Source of the DNA: an uncultured Pelagibacteraceae bacterium
GTDB lineage: Bacteria > Pseudomonadota > Alphaproteobacteria > Pelagibacterales > Pelagibacteraceae
Length of the DNA stretch: 64,000 nt
Assembly: GCA_902543295.1 (NCBI GenBank)
Contig: CACBXW010000001.1
Coordinates: forward strand, 124,001-188,000
Direction of reading: 5' to 3'
Shown: piece after piece, positions 25,247 to 33,775 of the stretch
Numbering within the stretch: position 1 is the stretch's first letter
Layout: each line of letters starts with the position of its first letter
Translations under genes and position numbers: made by a program
The notes under the pieces: model-generated
Seen by the model: only the letters and a program-made list of their open reading frames with translations
What the model was told of the DNA's origin: nothing
Database searches by the model: none

Positions 25247-26659
25247 GTGCTTGAGAATTTTTCTGTCCATCAAATAATTTCAAAAATAAAAAAAAGAGAA
25301 ATTAAAATAGTAGAGGTACTAAATTTCTATTTAGATAGAATAAATAAATTCAATCCAAAATTAAATGCTATTATTTCACATATAGATGAAACAAAAATTA
25401 CTGAAGAAGCAAAATTAAAAGATGAAAATTTTAATAGTGATAATGACAAAGATGATATTTATGGACTTCCAATTGCTGTTAAAGAATTATTTGATATTAA
25501 AAACGAGGTAACATGCTATGGATATAAAGAGTTATTAAAAAATATACCAAAACAGGACTCTTTATTAGTAGATAATTATAGAAAAAACACAATTTTAATT
25601 GGTAAAACAAATCTCTCTGAATTTGCTGTTGGTTGTCATACTACTAACAGAGTTTATGGAGCAACTTCAAATGTTTATGATCATAGTAAGTCAGCGGGAG
25701 GGTCTTCTGGTGGTGCAGCAGCAGCTGTTGCAGCAAATTTAATTCCTTTTGCAGATGGCACAGATATGATGGGATCTTGTAGAAACCCAGCAGCATTTGC
25801 AAATATTTATGGATTAAGACCAACACCTGGTGCGATTGCAGAAGATAGATTTGAAATTAAAAATTTAAAAGATTTTCCTTTAATATCTACAACTGGATGT
25901 TTTGCTAGGACTCCCAATGACATGGAATTTTTATTTAACTATATAAAAGGGAAGAATGTAAAGGATAAATTATCTTTCGATCTTGAAGATATAAATATTA
26001 AAAAACTTTCAGATTTAAAAATTGGATGGTGCATTGATCTAAACGAACAATATAAGTATGAAGATGGAGTCATTGACTTATGTGAAAATATTTTAAAAAA
26101 ATTACAGTCAAATAATTTAAATATTGAAGATTTAAAAACTGAAATTAATTCAGAAGAATTGTGGTATTCTTGGACAATATTAAGAGCCAAATTTTTGTAT
26201 GAAAACTTTTTGTTATATAATTTAAGAAATTTAAATGAATTACCTTCTCAAGCATATTGGGAATATGAAAAAGGGAAAAGCATCAAAACAAACGATGTTT
26301 TAAAAGCAATAGAAATAAGAAATAAATATATGGATAAAATACAAAACCTATTTAAACATTATGATTTTTTAGCATTACCTTCGGCTCAACTATTTCCTTT
26401 TGAAAAGAACCTAAACAATCCAGAATTTATCAATGATAATAAAATTGACACTTATCATAGATATATGGAAGTCTATACATTATCAAGTTTGCTTGGTTTG
26501 CCAACTATATCTATTCCAGTTGGTTTTAATAATAAAGGGCTACCAATGGGAATGCAGATTATAGCAAATGTTAAAGAAGATAATAAACTAATTAACTTTG
26601 CCAAATCTTATGAAGAAATTTTTAACTTTTCAAAATTTAAACCAGAATTAACGGAATAA
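25247..26659 (+). CDS. Amidase-signature family hydrolase
   Basis: Amidase-signature enzyme of 470 residues. The catalytic Ser-cisSer-Lys triad is visible: K79 (GLPIAVKELFD), S154 (AGGSSGGAAAA) and nucleophile S177 in GTDMMGSCRNPA, where most relatives have GSDxGGSIRxPA. The start is a GTG at 25247; no better in-frame ATG precedes the first conserved helix. It could be GatA-like, but the altered glycine loop and the gene context (alcohol dehydrogenase and transporter, no gatB or gatC) favour a catabolic amidase. It cleaves carboxamides to acids plus ammonia or amines. Confidence 0.85.
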   Translation: MLENFSVHQIISKIKKREIKIVEVLNFYLDRINKFNPKLNAIISHIDETKITEEAKLKDENFNSDNDKDDIYGLPIAVKELFDIKNEVTCYGYKELLKNIPKQDSLLVDNYRKNTILIGKTNLSEFAVGCHTTNRVYGATSNVYDHSKSAGGSSGGAAAAVAANLIPFADGTDMMGSCRNPAAFANIYGLRPTPGAIAEDRFEIKNLKDFPLISTTGCFARTPNDMEFLFNYIKGKNVKDKLSFDLEDINIKKLSDLKIGWCIDLNEQYKYEDGVIDLCENILKKLQSNNLNIEDLKTEINSEELWYSWTILRAKFLYENFLLYNLRNLNELPSQAYWEYEKGKSIKTNDVLKAIEIRNKYMDKIQNLFKHYDFLALPSAQLFPFEKNLNNPEFINDNKIDTYHRYMEVYTLSSLLGLPTISIPVGFNNKGLPMGMQIIANVKEDNKLINFAKSYEEIFNFSKFKPELTE

Positions 26660-26661
26660 TA

Positions 26662-27564
26662 ATGACCAGACACCCTCATCATTTTAAAATTTCATTTGCA
26701 TTAGCTATTGCTGCTGGTTCATGGGGAATTTATTGGTTACCTCAAAGAATACTAGAAGATGGAGGTTTGACTGGTGGCTGGGGAACAATATCCCAAATGG
26801 CGGTTGGAATATTAATATTATCACCAGTCGCAATTTGGAGAGTTATAAAAGGAAAGTCTATTGGATTAGAATTTCCTCTGACTGGTTTTTTTGTTGGAAG
26901 TGGATTTGTTTGTTATGCTCTTAGCTTTCTTCTTACTGATGTAGTTAAAGCATTAATCATGTTTTACATGATACCTGTTTGGACAACAATATTTGAAATT
27001 ATATTTTTAAAAAAGAAATTTGGTTGGAAGAGGGTAATCACATTAGGTTTGGCACTAGGAGGTTTATGGATTGTATTCAGTCAAGAAAATATAATCCCAT
27101 TACCTCAAAATGCAGGGGATTGGTTGGCTCTTGCTGGAGGTGCACTATTTGGTGCTGGTTTAATTAGAATGGAAATAATTAAAACAGATGGAGTCTTTCC
27201 AATTATATTCACATTCTTTTTTTATGGAGGTTTAGCCAGTATACCTATTGGGTTATTCTTAGTAGATTATTTAGGACCAGTTCCATCAGTGGAGGTTATC
27301 ATGTCAATGTCCACTTTTTTATTACTTATCTCGATATTTTATTTTATTCCTACAGGAGTAATAATCTTTTGGGCTCCAAGCAAACTAGGAGCCGGCTTAT
27401 CATCTATTTTATTTTTAGCTGAAATAATTGTTGGTGTTGTAAGTGCTAGTATTTTAACAAATGAACCTTTTGGTTGGAGAGAAACAATAGGTAGTTTTCT
27501 AATAATTCTTGGTGGTGTAATTGAAGTTGTATATGTTCCAAAGTCAGAGAAGAAATTAGCATAA
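26662..27564 (+). CDS. EamA/DMT family transporter
   Basis: A 300-residue ten-helix transporter. The first repeat begins ISFALAIAAGSWGIYWLPQRIL; a pattern KKKFGWKRVITLGLALGGLWIV ends it near residues 113-134. The second ends NEPFGWRETIGSFLIILGGVIEV near 271-293. The proportion of tryptophan and glycine is typical. It belongs to a different EamA subgroup from the other two in the window, lacking their RWSA block. It is located two bases after the amidase and overlaps the methyltransferase by one base, so it probably moves a substrate or product of this operon. Confidence 0.85.
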   Translation: MTRHPHHFKISFALAIAAGSWGIYWLPQRILEDGGLTGGWGTISQMAVGILILSPVAIWRVIKGKSIGLEFPLTGFFVGSGFVCYALSFLLTDVVKALIMFYMIPVWTTIFEIIFLKKKFGWKRVITLGLALGGLWIVFSQENIIPLPQNAGDWLALAGGALFGAGLIRMEIIKTDGVFPIIFTFFFYGGLASIPIGLFLVDYLGPVPSVEVIMSMSTFLLLISIFYFIPTGVIIFWAPSKLGAGLSSILFLAEIIVGVVSASILTNEPFGWRETIGSFLIILGGVIEVVYVPKSEKKLA

Positions 27565-28547
27565 TGGATATTAATGAATTATTGAAATCAAAAAAAAAAG
27601 TCTTCTTAGATGGTGGAACAGGCTCAGAAATTCAGAGACTTGGTGGAACTATGGGACCAGCTTTTTCTGGTTTAGCAAATGTTTTCTCACCAGAAATAGT
27701 AATCAAAGTACACGAAAGTCATATAAACGCCGGATGTGATATGATAACAACCAATACTTTTGGAACTGCAAGACATTGTCTTGAGCCTTCAAATTTAGGA
27801 GATCAGACTATAAAAATTAACATTGATACAGTTAAGTTAGCAAGACAAGCAGTCAAAAATTCTGGAAAAAAAATTAAAATTGCTGGAAGCATGTCAACAT
27901 ATTTAGCTTTGGCTGAAAATGAATTTAGACCTGACACAAAATTTGTACCATCATTTGCAAAAGAAGAAAAAAATTATAAAGAACAAGCGAAGGTATTAAA
28001 AGAAGAGGGAGTCGAAGTGCTTATTCTTGAAATGCTTTTAGATATTGACCATGCTAAAATTTTGCTTACTGCAGCTTTGGAAACAGGTTTACCTGTCTGG
28101 GTTGGATTAAGTTGCTGCATAAGTAAGTTTGATGAAACCGTAGTAGGTAGAAATTTTAGAGCTGAAAAAGAGAGATCTATTATATATGACCCTTTAAAAT
28201 ATCCTGATGAGCCAAAATTCCTTCCTGAAGATAAAATTATAAATTTCGCTGAAATAATTAATTCACTCAAATCTATCGGTGGAGATGTTTATGGCATTAT
28301 GCATAGTTGGTTTATTGATACAAAAGAGGGAATGAAAGTTTTAAAATCAAATTGGAATGGGCCAATTATGTTCTATCCAGAAATTCATAAATTTGACACG
28401 AGTACTATGCAAGCATTAATAACTGAAAATGAAATTGAATTTGTTGATAAGTGTTCTGAGTTAATAGATGATCAGGTAAAAATTATTGGGGGTTGTTGTG
28501 GCGTCACAGATAAACATTTAAAATCCTTGATAACAAAATTTTCTTAA
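27564..28547 (+). CDS. Homocysteine S-methyltransferase / betaine-homocysteine methyltransferase family
   Basis: A zinc-dependent methyltransferase barrel of 327 residues. The opening KVFLDGGTGSEIQRLGG (12-28) and MITTNTFGT (60-68) are family motifs, and the zinc cysteines are C184 (GLSCC), C311 and C312 (GGCCGV). Members transfer a methyl group from betaine, dimethylsulfonio compounds or S-methylmethionine to homocysteine, giving methionine. Compared with its relative at 30191-31102, an extra segment is present around residues 190-235. The methyl donor is unknown; the betaine/carnitine genes nearby make a betaine-type donor plausible. It is the last gene of the operon and converges with a hydrolase gene one base away. 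Confidence 0.85.
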   Translation: MDINELLKSKKKVFLDGGTGSEIQRLGGTMGPAFSGLANVFSPEIVIKVHESHINAGCDMITTNTFGTARHCLEPSNLGDQTIKINIDTVKLARQAVKNSGKKIKIAGSMSTYLALAENEFRPDTKFVPSFAKEEKNYKEQAKVLKEEGVEVLILEMLLDIDHAKILLTAALETGLPVWVGLSCCISKFDETVVGRNFRAEKERSIIYDPLKYPDEPKFLPEDKIINFAEIINSLKSIGGDVYGIMHSWFIDTKEGMKVLKSNWNGPIMFYPEIHKFDTSTMQALITENEIEFVDKCSELIDDQVKIIGGCCGVTDKHLKSLITKFS

Positions 28548-28548
28548 A

Positions 28549-29706
28549 TTAGTAATCTTTACTAATTATTTGGTCTATCATATTTACCATATCTTTTTTA
28601 TATTTTTCATTTGTTGCAGATTTAGTCTCTAAGACAGAAAAAAACGCAGCAACAACTTTTGTTTTCAAATTTATTCCTAAAAATTGGCCCCCATACCCAG
28701 AGTGACCAATCCAGTTACCGCATTTCATTAATGAATTAACATAACAGACAAATTTATCTTTAGATAATTGAATGTATTTGGGTCCCTCACTATTAATAGT
28801 TTTACTCAAAAAAGTTTTAGAACCAATATTTTTTCCATTTATACCTTTTCCAAACCTAGAAAAAAGTAAACCCATTCTTAAAAAATCTCTTGTAATTAAA
28901 CTTCCGCCTCCAGACATCCACGGTGTTCCAAATCTATCTGTTCCTATATACAATCCTTCTTCAAATCCTGTTGCTTCAACTGTTTCCAACAGCCATTGTC
29001 TTAAACTTTTTTTACTTACTTTTTCTACAATTAGTCCAATAACATCGGTATTAGCTGATTTATAATGCGCCAGATCGGTATAATTTTTTAAATCTCTGCT
29101 TTTTAAAGATTTAATTGAATTTAAATATTGTTCCTGGCTTTGAATGTTTTTGCCTTTAATCGGCAGTCTCCATCCTCCCACAGGCTCATGTAAAAATGAA
29201 GACGAATAAGCTTTTGTATAATCTTCGCTATATAGATTTACAATGTTCATGTCTAAAACGTCTTTTACTTTTGCATTTGCATAACCACTGCCAATTTTTG
29301 GCAAGTAAAATGAAATTTTCTTATTTAAGTTAATTAGTTTTCTGTCTATCAGCTCTCCCACAAATAAATGTATAAACATTTTTGTAATTGACATAATTGT
29401 TTGAGGCTGATTTGTAGAAAAGTCCTTTGCGTACTGCTCGAATAAAATATCCTGATCTTTACCAACTATTAAAGAGCAAAAAGCTTTATTTTTAGTTACC
29501 TTTTTTACAGAAGATAATTTACCAATTCTCTTATTAATTTTTTTTTTTAATTTTAAAACAAAATCTGATCTAAGGTATATTCCATATCTATTAATTTTAT
29601 ATAAATTTCTAAAACCCAACCTCCTTTTATTTGGGAGATTCCATTGAGCTTTATTATCTTTTCTTGTAACTAATTCTGGATTTTTTTCTGAAATAATTTT
29701 TTTCAA
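28549..29706 (-). CDS. Beta-lactamase-fold serine hydrolase
   Basis: A 385-residue class C beta-lactamase-related (penicillin-binding-protein-like) hydrolase. The nucleophile motif SxxK is S106-I-T-K109 (IMSITKMF), followed by a second-motif candidate near HYKSANTDVIG and a C-terminal HSGYGGQ box in place of KTG. The start is a TTG at 29706, because no ATG lies upstream of the first domain. There is no clear signal peptide; the first 60 residues are very basic. Relatives act as esterases, D-aminopeptidases or 6-aminohexanoate-dimer hydrolases. It is the last gene of a minus-strand operon after msrA, so an amide or ester hydrolase role in that set is possible. Confidence 0.78.
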   Translation of the reverse strand: MKKIISEKNPELVTRKDNKAQWNLPNKRRLGFRNLYKINRYGIYLRSDFVLKLKKKINKRIGKLSSVKKVTKNKAFCSLIVGKDQDILFEQYAKDFSTNQPQTIMSITKMFIHLFVGELIDRKLINLNKKISFYLPKIGSGYANAKVKDVLDMNIVNLYSEDYTKAYSSSFLHEPVGGWRLPIKGKNIQSQEQYLNSIKSLKSRDLKNYTDLAHYKSANTDVIGLIVEKVSKKSLRQWLLETVEATGFEEGLYIGTDRFGTPWMSGGGSLITRDFLRMGLLFSRFGKGINGKNIGSKTFLSKTINSEGPKYIQLSKDKFVCYVNSLMKCGNWIGHSGYGGQFLGINLKTKVVAAFFSVLETKSATNEKYKKDMVNMIDQIISKDY

Positions 29707-29717
29707 ATTAGTACTTT

Positions 29718-30173
29718 TTATCCAAACTTAAGAGATTTATTTTTCTCGTACTTTTGATGATAGCCTTCTGCTTTACAATAGTTTTTTTCTTTGGAAATTT
29801 TTGTAGTAACTTTTCCATCTAATTTCTCATTCATTTCTTTTAAAATTTTCTCTGCTGTATTTTTTTCATTATCATTATTATAAAATATCTCAGAGCGATA
29901 TTGAATTCCTACATAAGTTCCTTGTCTATTCTTTTGAGTTGAGTCATGGAGTTTAAAAAATAATCTGACCATGTCTTCATAGCTTAAAATATTTTCATCA
30001 TATTGAACTTTGACTACTTCTATGTGACCTGTATCCCCACCACAAACTGCTTTGTAAGTAACATTAGGATCATCACCTCCGCAATAACCACATTCGGTAG
30101 ATAATATTCCTTTTATACCATCGTATTTAGTTTCGTCCCAAAAACAACCAATACCACCAATAAAAGTTCTCAT
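29718..30173 (-). CDS. msrA: Peptide methionine sulfoxide reductase MsrA
   Basis: A 151-residue MsrA-family protein that reduces S-form methionine sulfoxide to methionine. The catalytic cysteine is C10 in GGIGCFWDE; the usual motif is GCFWG, so the residue after tryptophan is aspartate here. Other conserved parts are ECGYCGGD, GHIEVVKVQYD, FFKLHDST, GTYVGIQYRSEIF and AEGYHQKY. The chain lacks an obvious C-terminal resolving cysteine pair. It follows the methyltransferase gene by 17 bases, so the operon links methionine formation and methionine repair. Confidence 0.9.
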   Translation of the reverse strand: MRTFIGGIGCFWDETKYDGIKGILSTECGYCGGDDPNVTYKAVCGGDTGHIEVVKVQYDENILSYEDMVRLFFKLHDSTQKNRQGTYVGIQYRSEIFYNNDNEKNTAEKILKEMNEKLDGKVTTKISKEKNYCKAEGYHQKYEKNKSLKFG

Positions 30174-30190
30174 AATTTTACAATATATTA

Positions 30191-31102
30191 TTACTTCAAA
30201 ATTGAAACAGCTTTTATCTCTTCAACTCCTATACCACAACAACCACCAACAATTTTTACACCTTTGCTAAACCATTTTTTTGCAACTTCCAAATAATCAT
30301 TGGGTGAAAAATCATCCACAAACTTCCAATTTGGTTTTTCGTAATAGCCTTTGTTAGGGTATGCACCAATAACTCCATTATAATTTTTTAATGCAGTATC
30401 TAAAGCTGCACTCGTTGTTTTAATATCTGAGTGAGCAATTAAAATTGGCCCCTTATGTAATTTACTAAAATTTTTCAACGATACTTCTAAATCCTCGTAA
30501 ATTTCAGTTTTATTCTTCACATCATCATAACCAAGTGTAATATTTTTTGTATTCCGATCTATTACACAGGAAATAGAAAGCCAAACAGGTAACTTTATAT
30601 TTGAAGAACACTCAAGCATAGTCTCCACGATTTCTGCTTGAGATGTCATTGCTTCTAAAATTATTAAATCAACACCCTCATTTGATAAAATTTTAATATG
30701 TTCATTAAAACATGGCTTCATGTTCTTTGTTCCAAGTTTAAGAAAACTTCCATAACTCGAAACACTTCCCGCTAAACAGATGTTCTTTTTTGAATTATTA
30801 ATTGCTTGTTTTGCAATTTGAACTGCTTGTCTATTAAATAATTCAATTGAATCTTCATATCCGTGTTTTCTAAGAGAAATTGGAGTTGTAGCATAAGTAT
30901 TTGTTGTAATAACATCAGCACCTGCATCAATATAATTTTCATGAACTTCTTTTAGAAATTCTGGGCTATCTACCGAACATTTTCCACACCAGAGGTTTTG
31001 ATCCATTTTAGCTCCCTTTTTTTCAAGCTCAGCACCTATACCTCCATCAAGTAAAATAATTTTTCCTTCATTGATTTTTTCTTGAATTAAATTGTAAGAC
31101 AT
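30191..31102 (-). CDS. Homocysteine S-methyltransferase family protein
   Basis: A zinc methyltransferase of 303 residues, related to the protein at 27564-28547. The motifs are ILLDGGIGAELEKKG (16-30), VITTNTYATTP (64-74) and the zinc cysteines C179 (LSISCV), C288 and C289 (VGGCCGI). The start is the ATG at 31102, which overlaps the preceding stop (TAATG); an upstream TTG at 31123 is less likely. The shorter form resembles MmuM-like S-methylmethionine or betaine-type homocysteine methyltransferases. Next to msrA and an aldehyde dehydrogenase, it may recover methyl groups from a sulfonium or betaine compound. Confidence 0.83.
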   Translation of the reverse strand: MSYNLIQEKINEGKIILLDGGIGAELEKKGAKMDQNLWCGKCSVDSPEFLKEVHENYIDAGADVITTNTYATTPISLRKHGYEDSIELFNRQAVQIAKQAINNSKKNICLAGSVSSYGSFLKLGTKNMKPCFNEHIKILSNEGVDLIILEAMTSQAEIVETMLECSSNIKLPVWLSISCVIDRNTKNITLGYDDVKNKTEIYEDLEVSLKNFSKLHKGPILIAHSDIKTTSAALDTALKNYNGVIGAYPNKGYYEKPNWKFVDDFSPNDYLEVAKKWFSKGVKIVGGCCGIGVEEIKAVSILK

Positions 31103-31482
31103 TAATTGTTTGTGAAAGCACAAATTTTATTATTATCAAGATCTCGAATATAAGAATAGTAAACTCCAGAACCTTCTGGTCTTTCACCTCCAGCTCCTTC
31201 ACTTTTTCCACCTGCCTTAAGTCCAATCTCATGAAACTTATCAACTATATCTCTAGATGATGTAATAAATGAAACTTGCGTTCCATTTCCATTAGTTGCC
31301 TCTTTCATATTGACAGGTTTGGTCACATAAAACTCTATAGTTCCATCGCCATTTTTTTCTGTGTAACCAGCGCAAACTTCATCTTTATAATTTCTTTCTA
31401 GATTTAAAACTTTTAAGACTTCATCATAAAAAATTATTGCTTTTTCTAAGTTATTGGTTCCTACCATTACATAACCAAGCAT
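31102..31482 (-). CDS. VOC (glyoxalase/bleomycin-resistance) superfamily protein
   Basis: A 126-residue vicinal-oxygen-chelate protein with two beta-alpha-beta-beta-beta modules. It opens MLGYVMVGTNNLEKAIIFYDEVL and closes with GVYYSYIRDLDNNKICAF, the usual YxRDPDGxK-type ending with RDLDNNK. Metal ligands cannot be placed with certainty because the usual first-strand histidine is replaced (GYVMVG). Such proteins include lyases, isomerases and dioxygenases. It lies one base after the aldehyde dehydrogenase and is coupled to the methyltransferase, so it probably acts on the same pathway. The function is unknown. Confidence 0.8.
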   Translation of the reverse strand: MLGYVMVGTNNLEKAIIFYDEVLKVLNLERNYKDEVCAGYTEKNGDGTIEFYVTKPVNMKEATNGNGTQVSFITSSRDIVDKFHEIGLKAGGKSEGAGGERPEGSGVYYSYIRDLDNNKICAFTNN

Positions 31483-31483
31483 T

Positions 31484-32917
31484 TTAATTTTTCCATTCAG
31501 TAATAGTTTTTACCTCTAGATATTCATGCAATCCCCAGGTTCCACCTTCACGCCCATTTCCAGATTGTCTATACCCACCAAAAGGAGTCCCAGAGTCAGC
31601 TGCTTTATGATTTACATACACAATTCCGGACCTTAATTTTTTTGAGACTCTTTTTGCCTTTTCATTATCCTCTGTTTGTAAGTAGTTTCCTAATCCATAT
31701 TCTGTATCATTTGTAATTTGGATAGCTTCCTCTTCATTTTCAAAAGGAATAATCGACAACACTGGTCCAAATATTTCCTCTTTAGCAATTCTCATATTAT
31801 TATTAACATCAGTGAATACTGTTGGTTTAATAAAATAACCTTTCTTTAAGTCTTCAGGTTTATCAGGTCCACCTGCCACTAAAGTAGCACCTTCTTCAAT
31901 TCCACTATTTATTAAACTTTGAATTTTATCAAATTGAGTTTTTGAAATTACAGGCCCAATATGGTCACCAGCTTTTGAAGCAAGATCAACTTTAATTTTA
32001 TTTGCTTCATCTGCAGCTTCTTCAACAGCTCTTTTATAAATTGATTTTTCAACAAGCATTCTAGTTGGGGCATCACAGGATTGACCTGAATTACTCATTA
32101 CGTTTCTAATACCATCTCTGACTGCATCAGGATATGCATCAGCAAAAACAATATTTCCACCTTTACCACCAAGTTCAAGACAAACTCTTTTTATAGTTTC
32201 AGCAGCATTCTTTGTAATTAATTTTCCAGCTCTAGTAGATCCTGTAAATGAGACCATATCAACATCAGGATGTCCTGACAGGTCAGTTCCAACACCAGGC
32301 CCATCACCATTTACCAAATTAAATACTCCAGCTGGAAATCCAGCCTCATCTATCATCTCTGCAAATAGCATTCCTGACAATGGTGCAATTTCAGATGGTT
32401 TAAGTACCATTGTACATCCAGTAGCAAAAGCTGGAATTACTTTTAAAGCAATTTGATTTATAGGCCAATTCCAAGGTGTAATTAATCCGCAAACTCCAAT
32501 TGGCTCATATACAATATGATTAGTAGATCCTTTATCAAAACCTGGTTCGAATTCGAATTCTTTTAATCTTTTTATAAAGTCTTCGATATGACCTGCGCCA
32601 GAAGATGTTTGATTAGCTGAACACCAATCTTTAGGACAACCAAGTTCTGTAGTAATAGCTTCAGTCATATCATCCCATCTAGAATTATAAATTTTTAATA
32701 ATTTTTCTAATAAATTTAACCTTTCTTCTTTTGAAGTTTCTTTCCAAGTCTCAAATGCAGATTTTGCTGCTTTGACTGCAGCATTTGTATCATCAGAACT
32801 TCCAAGACTTATAATTGCACAAACTTCTTCTGTTGATGGATTAATAACTTCACATTCATTCTTATTTACTGGCTCAACCCATTTGCCATTGATATAAAAT
32901 TTTTTTTTATCGAGCAT
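31484..32917 (-). CDS. NAD(P)-dependent aldehyde dehydrogenase
   Basis: Aldehyde dehydrogenase of 477 residues, first gene of a five-gene minus-strand operon. The active site is complete: N150 (TPWNWPIN), K173 (LKPSE), general base E248 (LELGGKGG) and nucleophile C281 (SGQSCDAP). Ends such as GREGGTWGLHEYLEVKTI are typical. It is a close paralogue of the enzyme at 57334-58767, with the same FEFE region and RxGGxxYLEVK ending. Possible substrates include betaine aldehyde, aminoaldehydes or 4-trimethylaminobutyraldehyde. Its neighbours (VOC protein, methyltransferase, MsrA) do not decide the substrate. Confidence 0.9.
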   Translation of the reverse strand: MLDKKKFYINGKWVEPVNKNECEVINPSTEEVCAIISLGSSDDTNAAVKAAKSAFETWKETSKEERLNLLEKLLKIYNSRWDDMTEAITTELGCPKDWCSANQTSSGAGHIEDFIKRLKEFEFEPGFDKGSTNHIVYEPIGVCGLITPWNWPINQIALKVIPAFATGCTMVLKPSEIAPLSGMLFAEMIDEAGFPAGVFNLVNGDGPGVGTDLSGHPDVDMVSFTGSTRAGKLITKNAAETIKRVCLELGGKGGNIVFADAYPDAVRDGIRNVMSNSGQSCDAPTRMLVEKSIYKRAVEEAADEANKIKVDLASKAGDHIGPVISKTQFDKIQSLINSGIEEGATLVAGGPDKPEDLKKGYFIKPTVFTDVNNNMRIAKEEIFGPVLSIIPFENEEEAIQITNDTEYGLGNYLQTEDNEKAKRVSKKLRSGIVYVNHKAADSGTPFGGYRQSGNGREGGTWGLHEYLEVKTITEWKN

Positions 32918-33031
32918 TTATTTCAAAATTAATTTTTCTTATTATACGTTTATTTACTATAACCATTCAAGAAATTAGATACAGTTTTTAAATTTTAATG
33001 ATTAATCAATATGTGGTGGTATATTGTATTT

Positions 33032-33772
33032 ATGAAATCACAAAAAATAGAACCAAAGTTTGAAAATAACCAAAATCCACGTATTGGACTTATCGCTTTA
33101 GCAACCGATCTAGTGATTGAAAAAGATTTTATAAGTGTAATTAAAGATAAAAAAATAGATTTTTTTGTAAATAGAATAGAATGTTATAATCCCTTAACCA
33201 AAGAAAATTTGATCAAAATGTCAGAGAATATTACTCAAGTAACAAGAGATATCTTGCCAGAGCAAAAATTAGACTGTGTTGTATATGCTTGTACATCAGG
33301 AACTATTGCAGCAGGGTACGATAATATTAAAAATAAAATACAAGCAGCAAAACCTGAGGCAAAACTTTCAACACCAAGTACAGCAGCTTTGAAAGCATTG
33401 AAAAAATTAAATATTAAAAAACTTTCTATATTCACACCTTATAGTAAAAAAGTTAACGATGTTGTTGTTGATTATTTTAAATCATCTGGTTTTGAAATCA
33501 CCTCAAATTCATACTTTGATATTCATTCTGACATGGAGATTGGTAAAGTAGATCAAAATTATCTGTTTGATGTGCTAATAAATTTAGATGTAAGTGAGGC
33601 AGATGCTTTATTTGTATCTTGCACCGCTTTACCAGTTCTTCCTCTAATACAAAAATTAGAAGATAAACTTGGAATACCAGTTCTTTCAAGCAATCAGGCT
33701 TTAATCTGGGAATCTTTAGAAAACATAGGTGAAAATAAATCTGTAAAAGGATTTGGAAGACTGTTTGATTAA
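33032..33772 (+). CDS. Asp/Glu racemase-superfamily protein, EutA/maleate isomerase-like
   Basis: A 246-residue protein of the aspartate/glutamate racemase superfamily, in the maleate-isomerase/EutA branch. The two catalytic cysteines are in VYACTSGTIAAG (first half) and FVSCTALPVLP (second half). EutA belongs to ectoine-degradation gene sets, where it accompanies the ectoine hydrolase EutD. Here the next gene is an EutD/DoeA-like hydrolase three bases downstream, which supports that naming. I prefer ATG 33032 because the extra residues from ATG 33011 (MWWYIVF) do not fit the fold. The isomerised compound is not established by sequence. Confidence 0.72.
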   Translation: MKSQKIEPKFENNQNPRIGLIALATDLVIEKDFISVIKDKKIDFFVNRIECYNPLTKENLIKMSENITQVTRDILPEQKLDCVVYACTSGTIAAGYDNIKNKIQAAKPEAKLSTPSTAALKALKKLNIKKLSIFTPYSKKVNDVVVDYFKSSGFEITSNSYFDIHSDMEIGKVDQNYLFDVLINLDVSEADALFVSCTALPVLPLIQKLEDKLGIPVLSSNQALIWESLENIGENKSVKGFGRLFD

Positions 33773-33775
33773 TTT

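Noticed and set aside
25247..26659. GatA subunit of the glutamyl-tRNA amidotransferase
   Set aside because: Catalytic loop reads GTDMMGSCR instead of the GatA pattern, and gatB and gatC are absent; a catabolic amidase is more likely.
33011..33031. Earlier ATG adding seven residues to the EutA-like protein
   Set aside because: The added MWWYIVF is hydrophobic and out of keeping with the fold; ATG 33032 fits better.
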